Assembly (NCBI GenBank): GCA_905221605.1
Contig: CAJNDS010002490.1
Location: 21,001-85,000 of the forward strand
From: Symbiodinium natans
Taxonomy: Eukaryota; Sar; Dinophyceae; Suessiales; Symbiodiniaceae
Length of the DNA stretch: 64,000 bases
Direction: 5' to 3'
This document shows positions 1 to 10,415 of the stretch, in pieces; position 1 is the first letter of the stretch; every line of letters begins with the position of its first letter. Made by a program: the position numbers and the translations under genes. Below the pieces are notes generated by a model. That model saw only the letters and a program-made list of their open reading frames with translations, was not told where the DNA came from and did no database searches.

Positions 1-32
1 GCACCCAATCGGCCACCAGAGATGACTTCGGG

Positions 33-172
33 TCTACATCTAGGGGCCCCAGTTGCAAATTGGGTTATAAGGGCCCTACATAAATTAGGTTGAAAGTCCT
101 ACTTTTCAGGTTATAATTCCCTTAACTGAGGTTAGTGGAGTAAGCAGTAAGGAGGCCCTACTTGTATAGGTA
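33..172. repeat. MITE family A copy 1
   Basis: Inverted-repeat element whose ends read roughly CTACATGTAGGGGCCCC. The core is a run of TTATAAGGGCCCT, TTATAAGTCCTACTTTTCAGG and CCCTTAACTNAGTTAG blocks. About 20 full or half copies are in the window. No coding capacity is seen, so it is probably non-autonomous. Confidence 0.7.
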
Positions 173-278
173 GACGGTCGGACTCTCATGGTACTTGCGA
201 CTTCATGGTTGGTGACAAGAGAGTAACCTTCTGCTGTTGTGAGTGCAAGTCTTGAGGTGCGTAAAGCCCTACTTAAAG

Positions 279-343
279 GTTTAGGGTTTAGGGTTTAGGG
301 TTGAGGGTTTAGGGTTTAGGGTTTAGGGTTTAGGGTTTAGGGC
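279..343 (+). repeat. Interstitial telomeric tract (TTTAGGG)n
   Basis: Uninterrupted TTTAGGG units with one TTGAGGG variant, ending directly in unique GC-rich sequence. It is internal and not a chromosome end. Confidence 0.9.
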
Positions 344-434
344 CCTCAAGCATGAGCGCAACGGCGAAGGCCCCGCCGAGCAAAATATAGAGGAATTAGA
401 GCCATAAACGGCCCAATGTCACCAAAAACTGGGC

Positions 435-567
435 TGCACATGTCGGGGCCCCTAGTTATAAATAGAGTTATAAGGTCCCTGAACTGGGCTATAAGTCACT
501 TGCTATTTAGGTGAGAATGCCGCTAACTAAAGTTATTCGTAGTAGCAAGGGGCCCCTACTTGTAAGT
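435..567. repeat. MITE family A copy 2
   Basis: Both GGGGCCCC-type ends and the internal TTATAAGGTCCC block are present, and it aligns by eye with the copy at 33-172. Confidence 0.7.
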
Positions 568-597
568 CTCTGAACTCATGCTTAAACCCTAAGCACT

Positions 598-720
598 AAT
601 CACTAAGCCCTAAGCCCTAAGCCCTAAACCCTAAACCCCAAACCCTAAACCCTAAACCCTAAACCCTAAACCCTAAACCCTAAACCCTAAACCCTAAACC
701 CTCACCCTAAACCCTAAACT
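598..720 (-). repeat. Interstitial telomeric tract (CCCTAAA)n
   Basis: CCCTAAG units grade into CCCTAAA units. Orientation is opposite to the tract at 279-343, so the two tracts face each other across a MITE A copy. Confidence 0.9.
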
Positions 721-730
721 CCAAACCCTT

Positions 731-796
731 AGGCTTAGTGGTCCTCAGCCTGGGCGTTGTAGGGCTCCAGCCTCCACGGCATAGTGGTTGCAAGGG
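731..796 (-). CDS. Candidate micro-exon, unknown protein
   Basis: A GC-rich island between two telomeric tracts. The minus strand has one open frame beginning ESLATTMPWRLEPYN. No family is recognised. It is called only because it is open, non-repetitive and bracketed by tract-bearing intron-like DNA. It could be non-coding. Confidence 0.25.
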
Positions 797-1036
797 ACTC
801 GGGGGTTTATGGGTTTAGGTTTAGGGTTTAGGGTTTAGGGTTTAGGGTTTGGGTTTCTAGTCTATTTGGGGTATACCCACAGTTCACACTTCAACTAACT
901 GTAAAGAGGCAGACAGTATTTCAGGAGATTTCCCTTTCCTTGGCAGATATGATGCAACCCTAACATAATCTTTACGAACGTCAGCTTTTGTTGGACCCGA
1001 GTTCGGGTTGGGGCTTGTTTCAGGTGGAGGGTGGGG

Positions 1037-1248
1037 TACATGCAGGAGTTGTAGGTAGGGTTATAAGGGCACTTCATTGGGTTATAAGTCCTACTAAACC
1101 GTAAACCGTAAACCGTAAACCGTCAACCGTAAACCGTAAACCGTAAACCCTAAACCCTAAACCCTAAACCCTAAACCCTAAACCCTACTTTTCAGGTTAT
1201 ACTTCCCTTAACCCAAGTTAGTAAAGCAAGGGGGCCCCTACATGTAGC
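1037..1248. repeat. MITE family A copy 3, split by a telomeric tract
   Basis: The left half ends at CCTACT and the right half resumes at TTTCAGGTTATA. Between them (1094-1186) are CCGTAAA variant units followed by CCCTAAA units. The flanking halves rebuild a normal family A element, so the tract arose inside it. Confidence 0.7.
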
Positions 1249-1280
1249 TTTCTGATCCCAGGATTCGGCTGCATCTGAGG

Positions 1281-1352
1281 TTTAGGGTTTAGGGTTTAGG
1301 GTTTAGGGTTTAGGGTTTAGGGTTTAGGGTTTAGGGTTTAGGGTTTAGGGTT
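1281..1352 (+). repeat. Interstitial telomeric tract
   Basis: Ten near-perfect TTTAGGG units. Further small tracts lie at 1545-1610 and 1669-1715. No gene is seen in 1250-1720. Confidence 0.9.
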
Positions 1353-1439
1353 TGGGGTCTTGCCCAGAGACCCTAGCTAGCCCAGGCCAACATTATGTAA
1401 GGTTTTGGGTCGCATTCAGAGCCCAGAGGATATGAGACG

Positions 1440-1548
1440 CAAGAGCAACCTAGGAATACAAAGGGTGCCTCTAGAGGGGCTTATAAGGGAACCTAAACCC
1501 TAAAATTTGAAAGGAATAAAGCCCACACTGGGCCCTAGTAACCAAAAA
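1440..1548. repeat. Degenerate MITE family C
   Basis: Keeps the AACCTAGG start, TTATAAGGGAACC core and CTGGGCCCTAG end of family C but is diverged in the middle. Confidence 0.5.
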
Positions 1549-1929
1549 CCCTAAACCCCAAACCCCAAACCCGAAACCCTAACCCTAAACCCTAAACCCT
1601 AAACCCTGAAAAAGGGAATAAGGGCCAAGTCTGGGTCCCGGGAGCTCAGGGTTTCTGAGCTTAGAGGCGTTTAGGGTTTAGGGTTTAGGGTTTAGGGTTT
1701 AGGGTTTAGTGCAAGCAAGTGCGCGCCATTGGGGTTTGGGCTGCCGAGGCTGCTGGGCTTACCCTAAAAACCCTACACCCCACACCCTAAACCTCATAAA
1801 CCCTGAACCCTAAACCCTAAACCCTAACCTTACAAGCACTAAACCTACGTAATGTTTTTTGGGGGGAGGGGGGAGCCAGCCTCTTCAAGAGCGCGGTGAG
1901 CGACAGGTAGACCTAGCAGGCAGGAAGTT

Positions 1930-2035
1930 TAGGGTTTATGGGGTTTATGGGGTTTATGGGGTTTATGGGGTTTATGGGGTTTATGGGGTTTAGGGTTTAG
2001 GGTTTAGGGTTTCGGGTTTCGGGTTTAGGGTTCCG
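1930..2035 (+). repeat. Variant telomeric block TTTATGGGG then TTTAGGG
   Basis: Six consecutive TTTATGGGG units sit next to TTTAGGG and TTTCGGG units. Identical neighbouring variants suggest local amplification of one mutated unit. Confidence 0.8.
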
Positions 2036-2349
2036 CAAATAGCGAGGCTTGCGGACAAAATCTGAGGGCTGGTCAAGTCACCAAGTCACCCTAGACCTTA
2101 TAAGGGGACCCCATTTAAGGGACTGTACTAAGGGATCATGGAACTACCCGAAGACTGTAAGGGAAATAGGAACCCATACGGGCACTTGGACCCTTATCCA
2201 AGTAGGGGCCGCCTTACTACACCGAATTTAGTTCAGGGAACTATAAACCTGAATAATAAGACTCATACCCAAAACCAAAAGAACCAAAAAAAACCCAAAA
2301 AACCCTAAAAACCCTAAACCCTAATGGGCCCATACTAAGGGACCAGGAA

Positions 2350-2440
2350 TCTACCCTAAGAAGCTTGGGTTTGCGGGCGCTGCAAAAGTCCCGACCTGGG
2401 CCGCAGCCTCCTTCGCCAGAGGGAAGCTGTAGAGTTTTTT
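2350..2440 (-). CDS. Candidate exon, unknown protein
   Basis: The minus strand is open and reads YSFPLAKEAAAQVGTFAAP after an ACAG acceptor. The plus strand is also open here (LRSLGLRALQKSRPGPQPP), so the strand is not secure. No family is recognised. Confidence 0.3.
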
Positions 2441-2529
2441 GTGTGTTTCTGAGAGGGTTTAGGGTTTAGGGTTTAGGGCCGGGGTTTCGGTTTAGGGCTT
2501 AGGGCTTAGGGCATTTTTTTCTTGCCTGT

Positions 2530-2890
2530 GCTTTGCTAGCATTGGTTGGGAAAGCAGGACATAGGTATCGTGTAGAGTCCCTTGAAAGGGTTTTAGAGAG
2601 GGACGCAAGGTGTCTATTTCCCTCACTCGGGAGTTTCTACGGAATGAGCGAGGAGTACTCTTCGGAGGTTTGCAGGGGTAGCTGCGTTAGTTGTAACTGT
2701 TTTTGCTTGGTCGTGACTTTTAGTACCTGGACTGTTGGCACGCGCAGCATTTATGAGGGAATTGGGTTTATTGACTGCTTGTAAAATCGGAATACGTACT
2801 TGGCAGCAGTAGCCTGCATTTAAAGATTGAATCCTTGTGAGTCGTGAATGCGTACCGCTTCTAGGGGAGCTTACCTCATGCCGCACTTTT
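2530..2890. other. Unique 360-bp island, no assignable gene
   Basis: Non-repetitive sequence after a T-rich stretch. A plus-strand frame is open from 2533 to 2784 and carries a CRGSCVSCNCFC cysteine cluster, but nothing supports it as an exon beyond openness. It may be an exon or an old insertion. Confidence 0.3.
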
Positions 2891-2915
2891 TGCGTGTGTT
2901 GCCGGTATGTGCCCT

Positions 2916-2972
2916 AAACCCTAAACCCTAAACCCTAAACCCTAAATCCTAAATCCTAAACCCTAAACCCTA
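2916..2972 (-). repeat. Interstitial telomeric tract
   Basis: CCCTAAA units with two CCTAAAT variants. Confidence 0.9.
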
Positions 2973-3038
2973 AACCTATATGATGATCCACGACTCCATC
3001 AGTGCCGAGCTCGAAACGGTGTCTCCAAAGGCCCCCCT

Positions 3039-3176
3039 ACTTGGAGGTTCAGGGTACTTAGTAACCTATTATGAGTGCAGCTATAACCCACATATTAAGC
3101 CCCTTAAGTACCCTAATAGGGTTATAAATGGGTTATAAGTACAAACTGGGTTACAAAGTACCCCGAACCTCCAAGT
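3039..3176. repeat. MITE family B copy 1
   Basis: The terminal inverted repeat is ACTTGGAGGTTCAGGGTACTT against its complement at the right end. The middle has inverted TAACCCAC/GGGTTATAAGTAC blocks around CCCCTTAAGTACCCTAATA. Four copies are in the window. Confidence 0.75.
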
Positions 3177-3558
3177 CTACGTCTAATACCCTTGATACCC
3201 GAAACCACGAACTTCGATCCGACGAATCTGAAACCCAAGAGTCCTGACCGTAGTCGTAGTCCACGGCACGCACGCCCCCCATCATGACCACGGCCACGCC
3301 AAAGCCACAATCCTGATCTTATATTGGTTCTTAGCAGGGTGAGAGAAGGATTACGCACCGTAAGCCCCAAACTCCTAAACTCCTAAACCCTAAACAATCC
3401 TCAAAGGGTCACCGGGGTGGATGTCCAAGAACTAGCAAGTTACGATGCAACTAGAACCTTTGTTGTAGCTCCTTTTGTGGTAGTCTGACTGTAATGGTAA
3501 ACACGTCAAGCCGAAGTACAAGTCCAATCACGACACCCTCCACCCCCACCACCCCCAA

Positions 3559-3581
3559 CCCCCCCCCCCCCCCCCCCCCCC
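3559..3581. repeat. Homopolymer C tract
   Basis: A C run of about 23 bases inside a C-rich stretch at 3540-3620. The rest of 3180-3960 is mostly unique. A weak minus-strand frame (VAVVMMGGVRAVDYDYGQ, about 3195-3320) is the only coding hint. Confidence 0.8.
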
Positions 3582-3982
3582 TCCCCCAACCTCCCCCCCA
3601 GCCGCCCCCACTACCCCGACCCACGGGAAAAAGTCAACCACAGTAAAATGGCTCGAAAAAGGGTGTTAAGGGACCCTACTTGTAGCAAGGAAGCAAACCA
3701 GTACCCTGCGCTGTTACAACCGAAGTCGGGATGGTTCACAAGGCGTTCGAGGTACCTTCTTTGCTAGCACTCCACACAAACCCAGAAAAAGATCCTAAGC
3801 CCTAATCCGTACCACCACGCCAAACTTAACTCTGAACGCGGCGTTGTCTTGGCCGAAAGAGCCCAGCGTTGGAGGCTCGGTTTAGGTTTTAAGGTTTATC
3901 AGTTTGTGGGTTTCTGGGTTTGGGGTTTAGGGGTGGGTTTCGGGGTTTCAGGGTTTCTAGGAGGGTTTCCTTCTGCAGGAAT

Positions 3983-4092
3983 TCAACTCCAAAAAGTTGG
4001 AACATCCTTAGCCCCGTACCCCAAAGGTATACTGAAGAGAATCCCAGCCCTAATCATGCTTAAACCATGTTCCAACTTCCTGGAGGTTCCTA
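3983..4092. repeat. MITE family L copy 1
   Basis: Imperfect inverted ends AACTCCAAAAAGTTGGAAC and GTTCCAACTTCCTGGAGGTT around a CCCCAAAGGTATACTG core. It matches the better copy at 17518-17637. Confidence 0.65.
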
Positions 4093-4162
4093 TAAACCCT
4101 ATAACCTAAACGCTATACCCTAAACCCGAAACCCTAAACCCTAAACCCTGAACCCTAAACCC

Positions 4163-4276
4163 GTCGGAGGGGGTGCCTGAATGTGCTCCTCCAAGGCGTC
4201 GGCCTCCACCAAGGTGGAGTAGAATCGGGCAAGGATCCTGGCGGAAGGGTGGCACCCGAAGCCCTGGGCTGTACGT
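4163..4276 (-). CDS. Exon candidate, possibly serine beta-lactamase-like
   Basis: A single good minus-strand frame contains GFGCHPSARILARFYSTLVE. It resembles the segment of eukaryotic beta-lactamase-related proteins (LACTB/class C type) where a Ser/Asn-Ala-Arg-x-Leu-Ala-Arg-Phe-Tyr helix follows the catalytic region. This is inference from pattern memory on a fragment of about 38 residues; the catalytic SxxK motif is not in it. Telomeric tracts lie on both sides (4120-4160 and 4279-4336). Confidence 0.35.
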
Positions 4277-4278
4277 GA

Positions 4279-4336
4279 GGGTTTAGGGTTTAGGGTTTAG
4301 GGTTTAGGGTTTAGGGTTTAGGGTTTAGGGTTTAGG
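4279..4336 (+). repeat. Interstitial telomeric tract
   Basis: Eight TTTAGGG units abut the exon candidate on its upstream (minus-strand) side. Confidence 0.9.
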
Positions 4337-4443
4337 ACCTAGTATTTAGGGCTTACGGTGATTTACCCCTTTTAAAAGCGCGAGAGCAGGAAAAAGGCAG
4401 CTGGTGCTCGAAAGATTCCCTCGGCTTTTGGCACCTAGGTCAA

Positions 4444-4600
4444 GGAGGGGCCCCCTAGTTATAAGTAGAGCTATAAGGACCCTCTGTTGGGTTGTAAGGA
4501 TCCTAAATTCGGTTAGAAGTCCCTTAACTACAGGTAGTATAGTAAGGTTATAAGTCCCTTAACTACAGGTAGTATAGTAAGGGGGCCCCTCCTTGTAGGA
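4444..4600. repeat. MITE family A copy with internal tandem duplication
   Basis: Both GGGGCCCC ends are present. The segment GTTATAAGTCCCTTAACTAC...AGTATAGTAAG occurs twice in direct tandem (about 38 bp period). Confidence 0.7.
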
Positions 4601-4889
4601 CTCCGGGCCTTCTTTTTTTGTGCAGGGGTTCGGGCTTTGCAGGGCTTTGGCCTCCGGACATTTGGGATGCTTGCTTCATGGGGTTGGGAAGGTTTAGGGT
4701 TGAGGGTTTAGGGTTTAGGGCTTAGGGCTTAGGGTGTAGGGGACCTGAGACCTAGGCGAAGGAACATGGGAATGAGGGCTTCACGTTGCGTACTCTCAAA
4801 ACCTGACGCTAGTTCTGCCTGTCAACACACGCGCCCAAAGGTATGTACGCCCAGTTCTGTGATGAAGCAATGAAGGAAACTAAGTATCA

Positions 4890-5830
4890 CTCCAATCCCT
4901 GAAGCCTAAAACCGAAAACCATAGACACCAAACCCTCAAACCTTAAAGACACCCTAAGACCATGAACCCCAATAAGCCCCCCAAAACGACCCCAAGTCCC
5001 TTCAACTCTCAGAGCCTTTTTGTTACATCCCTACACCGCTATACGCGCTACATCCCTGAATCCCGAAATTCCCCCGACATGCCTACACGGAAAGGCGCTG
5101 AAAACACGAAGCCCCCCAAAAAACCTCCCCCCTAAACTCACTCTAAACCCCTCCCTGTAAACCCCTTAAGAAGCTCCAAGAACCCCGAAGACTGCCTCGC
5201 GTGCTTCAGCTCCATGTCCACCCAGGAATCGACCATGTTTTTCACCTTCTTGGGAAGCCCTAAACCCCAAAGCCCCGAAACCCTCAACCCTCCTAAACCC
5301 TAAACTGGGCGGGTGGTTGACAGTGGGGGGGCGGGGGCGGGGGGGGAGGGGGTTGGAGGGGTGGAAAGATTGGGGTTTGTCAACCTCGGGGGCTTAGGGC
5401 TTACTTGGCGCTTAGGGCTGGGGGGGTGTAGGGTTTAGGGTTTAGGGTTCAGTGGTACCTATTTGGTTTTTGCCTATGCTGGTCTAATCGTCAAGCAAGG
5501 TACCCCGAAGAAGGCAGCAACCCAAAGCCCTGCCCAACCCTACAGCCACAACCAACGTCGAAGCCCCAAAAACCCACCCTAAACCTCTAAATCCGCCCCA
5601 AACCCTCAACCCCTTAAAATAACAAACAACCGCTAAAACCCTAATCCCTCTCTCCTAAATTCCCCAAAACCCCTGAAACCCCAAACCGTAAACCGCCAAC
5701 CTCCCCCAAACCCAACCCTCGGCGCTAGGCCCTCCCAAAACCCTAAGCCCCAAACTTCCCTACCCCTCAAAAGCCCAAAACCTAAACCTGTGTCCCCCAA
5801 GAAGCCTAGGTTAGGTGGAGAGTTTTAGTT
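4890..5830 (-). repeat. Decayed telomeric array, CCCTAAA-derived
   Basis: Almost a kilobase of C/A-rich sequence full of CCCTAAA, CCCCAAA, CCCTAAG and CCCGAAA remnants in one orientation. It is broken by a G-rich patch at 5310-5455. No credible exon is seen. Confidence 0.65.
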
Positions 5831-5924
5831 CCCTGTACCCTAAACCCTAAACCCTAAACCCTAAACCCTAAACCCTAAACCCTAAACCCTAAACCCTAAA
5901 CCCTAAACCCTAAACCCTAAACCC
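5831..5924 (-). repeat. Interstitial telomeric tract
   Basis: Thirteen near-perfect CCCTAAA units sit at the edge of the decayed array. Confidence 0.9.
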
Positions 5925-6034
5925 ACAGTTGCTGTGAAGCTGCTGGCGTTCAGTTGGGGTTCAAGGTCTCTGGGAGGCTTTGAACAGTAGGCCTATCCGA
6001 AGCCATCGATCTATCGCTAGCCTCAGGCGTTAAA

Positions 6035-6182
6035 CTTGCGACCAGAACTCAACTTCAGGAAAAGCAACAAACTTCTTATACGCCGTGATAAAGGGAGATG
6101 CTGGCAAGCGACGGCGGACCATTGATCGGCAGTGACCACGGAACCTTCCCGGTCCACAGTCAAGCAAAACTCACCCGAAGCC
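6035..6182 (-). CDS. Candidate exon, unknown protein
   Basis: The minus-strand frame is open and contains LTVDREGSVVTADQWSAVAC, followed by a Leu-rich stretch and a stop. No family is recognised. A plus-strand frame is also open over 6098-6391, so the strand is unsettled. Confidence 0.3.
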
Positions 6183-6497
6183 CTATAAACCCTAAGCTTC
6201 CTAAACGCTTCTTAAACCCCATAAACTCTAAACCGGGATCTCAAAACAAACTGGGTTCATGCCAGCCACAAGCAAAATTATTGATAAGGGGGTCCACTCT
6301 AGGTACGCTGCACTCTTGGGTAGTTCTACGTGCCCTCAGCATGGGCCCTGAATTTGGGAAGCCCTTAGGTCCTCCATATAGTACCCTATGAAGAGGAGCC
6401 AAAAAAAAACTAATTGGAGAACTACCCTAAACTTAAACACCAAACCCTATACCCTAAACCCTTATGCCCCTTATCAAGGTTGGAGGACCATGCTGGG

Positions 6498-6604
6498 TTG
6501 CCCAGTAACCTGGGGTTAAAAAGGGTGCACTTTTTTGCTTAAAGGGGCTTATAAGGGAACCTACACCCTAAAAAAGGGAATAAGGGTACTACTGGGCATC
6601 CTAG
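6498..6604. repeat. MITE family C copy 1
   Basis: Begins TTGCCCAGTAACC and ends TACTACTGGGCATCCTAG, with core TTATAAGGGAACC...AAAAAAGGGAATAAGGG. The segment 6610-7110 holds only fragments of telomeric units and unique AT-balanced DNA. Confidence 0.75.
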
Positions 6605-7314
6605 CATGTGGCTAGCCTTGTCCCTGTTATGTAACCCCTTTGTGGAAGAAGCCTCGTGGTGCGGAAAGGTTTTGGGTTTGGGGCTTAGGGCGTGCCAAAC
6701 GTATGCACGCTTTGTGAGTGCGCATTAGTCTGCAGACCTACCCACCCCAGGACCGCCCACTTACAACTCTCGCGGAGTTAAGGACTTCTTTTTTACGAAG
6801 CAACATGTGCTCATGATGCAAGGTGATCTTTGCGAACCTGATATGAAACTCTTGACTCTGAAGATAACTATCAGTTGTATCACATGGGTCGCTTGGAGCA
6901 CCAAGGTTTTGAACCCTAAACCCCAAACCCTAAACCCTAAACTTAAAACCATAAACCCTGAACCCTCAACCCTAAACCCTAAACCCAGGTTTAGGGCTTA
7001 ATTAGGGCTTGTTGGCTGGAGGGTTGAGGGCTTCAGTTCCTCCAGCCTTAAAGTGCCCCAAGCTGCATATCCTGAGACCTTCATCCATAAACTGCAAACC
7101 TCAGCCCAGGAACCCACAACCCTAAACCCTAAACCCTAAACCCTAAACCCTAAACCCTAAACCCTAAACCCTGGAACTGAACCCATGCATTTAGGGTTTG
7201 GGTTTTGTGTCCCCCTATTTGGGGAAAAGCCATCCTCGACCTCCTTAGACCCTGAATCTTGTTCTCTAACCCCGTGGAGTTTAGGTTTTTCAGTTGAGGG
7301 GTCTTACCACCCCT

Positions 7315-7570
7315 AAACCCTAAAACCCTAAACCCTAAACCCTGAACCCTGAACCCTGAACCCTCAACCCTAAACCCGAGTAAACCCTACACCCTAAACC
7401 CTAAACCCTAAACCCTAAACCCTAAGCCCTAAGCCCTAAAGCCCTAAACCCTAAGCCCTAAGCCCTAAGCCCTAAGCCCTAAGCCCTAAGCCCTAAGCCC
7501 TAAGCCCTAAGCCCTAAGCCCTAAGCCCTAAGCCCTAAGCCCTAAGCCCTAAACCCTAAACCCTAAACCC
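7315..7570 (-). repeat. Telomeric array with a homogeneous CCCTAAG block
   Basis: CCCTAAA and CCCTGAA units, then at about 7420-7552 some seventeen nearly uninterrupted CCCTAAG units, then CCCTAAA again. The block structure implies local unit amplification. Confidence 0.85.
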
Positions 7571-7660
7571 TGCACAGCCTCCCAGGCAGCCAAGGAAGCC
7601 CGAGTCGGCCATGAGTTGAAGGGCCCCGAACGCGCCGAGCGTGGGCTTTGAGGATTTGAG

Positions 7661-7810
7661 GGGTTTAGGGTTTAGGGTTTAGGGTTTAGGGTTTGGGGTT
7701 TGGGGTTTGGGGTTTGGGGTTTGGGGTTTGGGGTTTGGGGTTTGGGGTTTGGGGTTTAGGGTTTAGGGGCTTAGGGTTTAGGGGTTTGGCGTTTGGGGTT
7801 TGGGGTTTAG
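7661..7810 (+). repeat. Telomeric array with a homogeneous TTTGGGG block
   Basis: TTTAGGG units surround about nine consecutive TTTGGGG units (7693-7755). The orientation is opposite to the CCCTAAG array 100 bp upstream. Confidence 0.85.
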
Positions 7811-8037
7811 ACGAGGGTTTTGCGGGCGGGTCCAGAGAGATCTAGAGGGTTGGCTTCGTGGGTTTACGGCTCAGCCCTAGACCCTAAACCCTAAACCTTA
7901 AACCCTAAACCCTAAACCCGGTGGCTTCATGAGGCGTAAAGCGGGCGCAGAGGGTTTGGGGTTTAGGGCTTAGGGTGTTTAGGGCTTAGGGTCAGGGCCT
8001 TTAGTACCGTTTGGGATCTCTTGCACCTGCCTCAGCC

Positions 8038-8160
8038 TTGCCCTGGCTGTGGGGTTCAGGGGTTCAGGGGTTCAGGGGTTTAGGGGTTCAGGGGTTCAGG
8101 GGTTCAGGGCTTCAGGGGTTCAGGGTTTCAGGGGTTAAGGGTTTAGGATTTAGGGTTCTT
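8038..8160 (+). repeat. GGGGTTCA repeat block
   Basis: About ten units of a GGGGTTCA/GGGTTCA variant with two telomere-like units. The plus-strand frame translates to a Gly-Phe-Arg-Val type repeat, which is an artefact. Confidence 0.75.
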
Positions 8161-8607
8161 TCCGGGCTTGAGCATGCCAGCTCCAGAACCGGGAACTACT
8201 TGTACAGTATACAAGCGCTATAAGGCACGTCAAGGTGCTGCCCGTGCCTAAAACACCCTGTGGCAAAGCCCCAAAAGCTCTGGAAATATGCATCTGGATA
8301 ACTTTAAGGCTACATGAAACCTTTCACAACCGTAAAGCCCTTCATCCTAGAAGAGGAAGGAGAGAGGTTCGTACAAGGGTTTAGGGTTTAGGGTTTAGGG
8401 TTTCTCGCAGCTGCTAAGGCCTGTAGGGGTTCGGGGTTGAAGTTTAAGCCCCCCCCCCTGACCTTGGGGGGACTTAAGGGTCAGGGTTTTGCATCTAAAC
8501 CCTAAACAATAAGCCCTAAACCTTGAAGCCTAAACCCCTAACCCCTAAACATTTAAGAGTCTAGCTTGCATGTTTTTGAGCTCAAGTCTCTGCTCGGGCA
8601 CTTGTCC

Positions 8608-8782
8608 TTCATGGCCCAGTAACCATTTCATAAGAAGGGCACCCTTTTTTTGGGTTGGTTATTGGGATCTTCCCCCTTATACTAACAGTCCTTAACAGTT
8701 AACAGGGATTAGAGTACCCCCTACTATATTCCCCATTAAGGACTGTTAACATAAGGGGGAACATCCCAATAACCAACCCAAC
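8608..8782. repeat. MITE family E copy fused to a family D end
   Basis: 8608-8651 is the left half of family D (GCCCAGTAACC...GGGCACCC). It runs into a family E element whose arms (TTGGTTATTGGGATNTTCCCC and complement) are unusually long. The original D right half is missing. Confidence 0.6.
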
Positions 8783-9450
8783 TGTACAGGGCCCCTAGAC
8801 CCTTAAATATGGTGGCCTTGAGGTTTGGGTTTAGGGTAACAATGCGGGGTTCTCTTAGGCTGGGGCACATTTTGGGCTTTGTAGGGCTGCGACTTTAGGG
8901 TTTAGGGTTTAACCAAGATGATCTAGTTGATAAGCCGTTTGTCGGCCTCCATGATGATAGGCTTCCGTGAACCCTTGACTCTGAAATCCAAAGTCAGTCC
9001 CCCACCCCACAACATCCTAAACCCTAAGCCCTGAACCTTAAACCCTGAACCTTAATTAAACCCTACACCCTAAACCCTAAGCCCGTTTAGGGTTTAGGGT
9101 TTAGGGTTTAGGGTTTAGGGTTTAGGCCCTAAACCTCAAACCTGACTCTGTCCGCGCGCACTTAGGCCCCCCGCAGCAGCTCGAGGAGGACTCGCCTTCT
9201 TCCGAGGGGCCTGCTCGGAGTTCGGTAGGGTGTTAAGTAGGCCTAGGGTCTATAGAGTGTAGGGTTTTGGGGTCATTGGGTCTAAGGCCTATAGAGTTGT
9301 GGGCTTCGGGGTTTTAGGGGTTTAGGGGTTTTATGAGGGTCTAGAATCTTATGGCTTCTTCGGCTTGAAATTCCACGGCTTCTTTAGGGTTTCTGTTGGG
9401 GGCTTCGAGGGCTTCGTGGGCTCAAGGCCTTTGCTTGGGCTCCACTCTCC

Positions 9451-9702
9451 GAGTAGGGTATGGTCCCCTCAAGTTGTAAGTAGGGTGAATTCTAAGGGGC
9501 CCTAGGTTGGGTTTAGGGTTTAGGGTTTAGGGTTTAGGGCTTGGGGTTTAGGGTTTAGGGTTTAGGGTTTAGGGTTTAGGGTTTAGGGTTTAGGGCGTAG
9601 GTCCTACGATTTAGGTACCCTAAACCCGAAGCCCTAAACCCCCAAACCCTAAACCCTAAACTCAAGTTAGTTTAGCAAGGGGGCCTCCTACTTTGTAGGG
9701 GC
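9451..9702. repeat. MITE family A copy split by telomeric tracts
   Basis: The left half ends at CCCTAGGTTGGG and runs directly into TTTAGGG units (9507-9597), then C-strand units. The right half resumes at CAAGTTAGTTTAGCAAGGGGG. Confidence 0.65.
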
Positions 9703-9845
9703 TTCGAAGGCCTTTGGGACGAATTTGCGACTGAGGGCTTCATGTACAGGTCCCTGCAGGGCTGAGGCGCACTGGGAGCTGTTCAGCGTGGGTTTAGGGT
9801 TTAGGGTTTAGGGTTTAGGGTTTAGGGTTTCGGGTTTAGGGATTA

Positions 9846-9951
9846 GCTTATTGTCCAGTAACCCGGGGGAATTCAAGGCTAACCTTTGGGATTATAAGGG
9901 GATTGTACTACCCCAAAAAGGTTCAAGGTTACCCACTCTACGACTAGGTTA
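9846..9951. repeat. MITE family F copy 1
   Basis: Starts TTGTCCAGTAACC, ends GTTACCCACTCTACGACTAGG, and has the AACCTTTGGGATTATAAGGGG core typical of the family. Confidence 0.7.
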
Positions 9952-10297
9952 GGGTTTAGACGGGAGTAGGGTTTAGGGTTTAGCGGTTTGCGGCTCAGGG
10001 GTTCGGGTTTCGGGTTGTAGGGTTGTCGTTGCCCCTTGGTTAGGAATAGGGCTCTGAAGGGCCTTTCGCTGGGTTTCATAATTCCTTTAGTTTTATAAAG
10101 AAATATAGCGAGGGGGACTCTTGCTTGCAGGGCTTAGGGTTACGGAATTGTGGCGACACTGGCACGCTAGGCTTGGCAACGAAATACCCCCCCCCTCCCC
10201 CCAAGGACTGTTCCCAACTCGAGCTAAGGACGAAAACGCTAGCACCTTCAGCGCTTAATTGCAACGGAGGAGGTGTAGAAGGCCGCTCTCTTCACCA

Positions 10298-10415
10298 TGA
10301 AGCGTGCCATTGTTCACGTTCAACTTGACAATGTGTACGTTCACGCCTGTGCGCAGCAAGTGGCACAGCTGCCGAGCCACTTTTGCAACCCCGGTGGAGC
10401 CGAAAGTCCCGCGCC
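10298..10415 (+). CDS. Possible first exon, weakly Y-family DNA polymerase-like
   Basis: An ATG at 10298 in the context CACCATGA opens a frame that runs straight into a telomeric tract. It begins MKRAIVHVQLDNVYVHACAQ. The pattern resembles the N-terminal IVHVDLDxFYAxVE strand-helix of Y-family polymerases, but the first metal-binding Asp is Gln and the conserved Phe-Tyr is Val-Tyr. If related it is diverged or inactive at that residue. The similarity covers about 20 residues and may be chance. Confidence 0.35.

Noticed and set aside
7315-8223. Open frames made of Gly-Phe-Arg-Val or Asn-Pro-Lys-Pro type repeats
   Set aside because: They are translations of TTTAGGG/TTTGGGG/GGGTTCA repeats, not proteins. 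The same applies to frames near 20237, 22669, 24634, 45100, 49121, 63533 and 63540.
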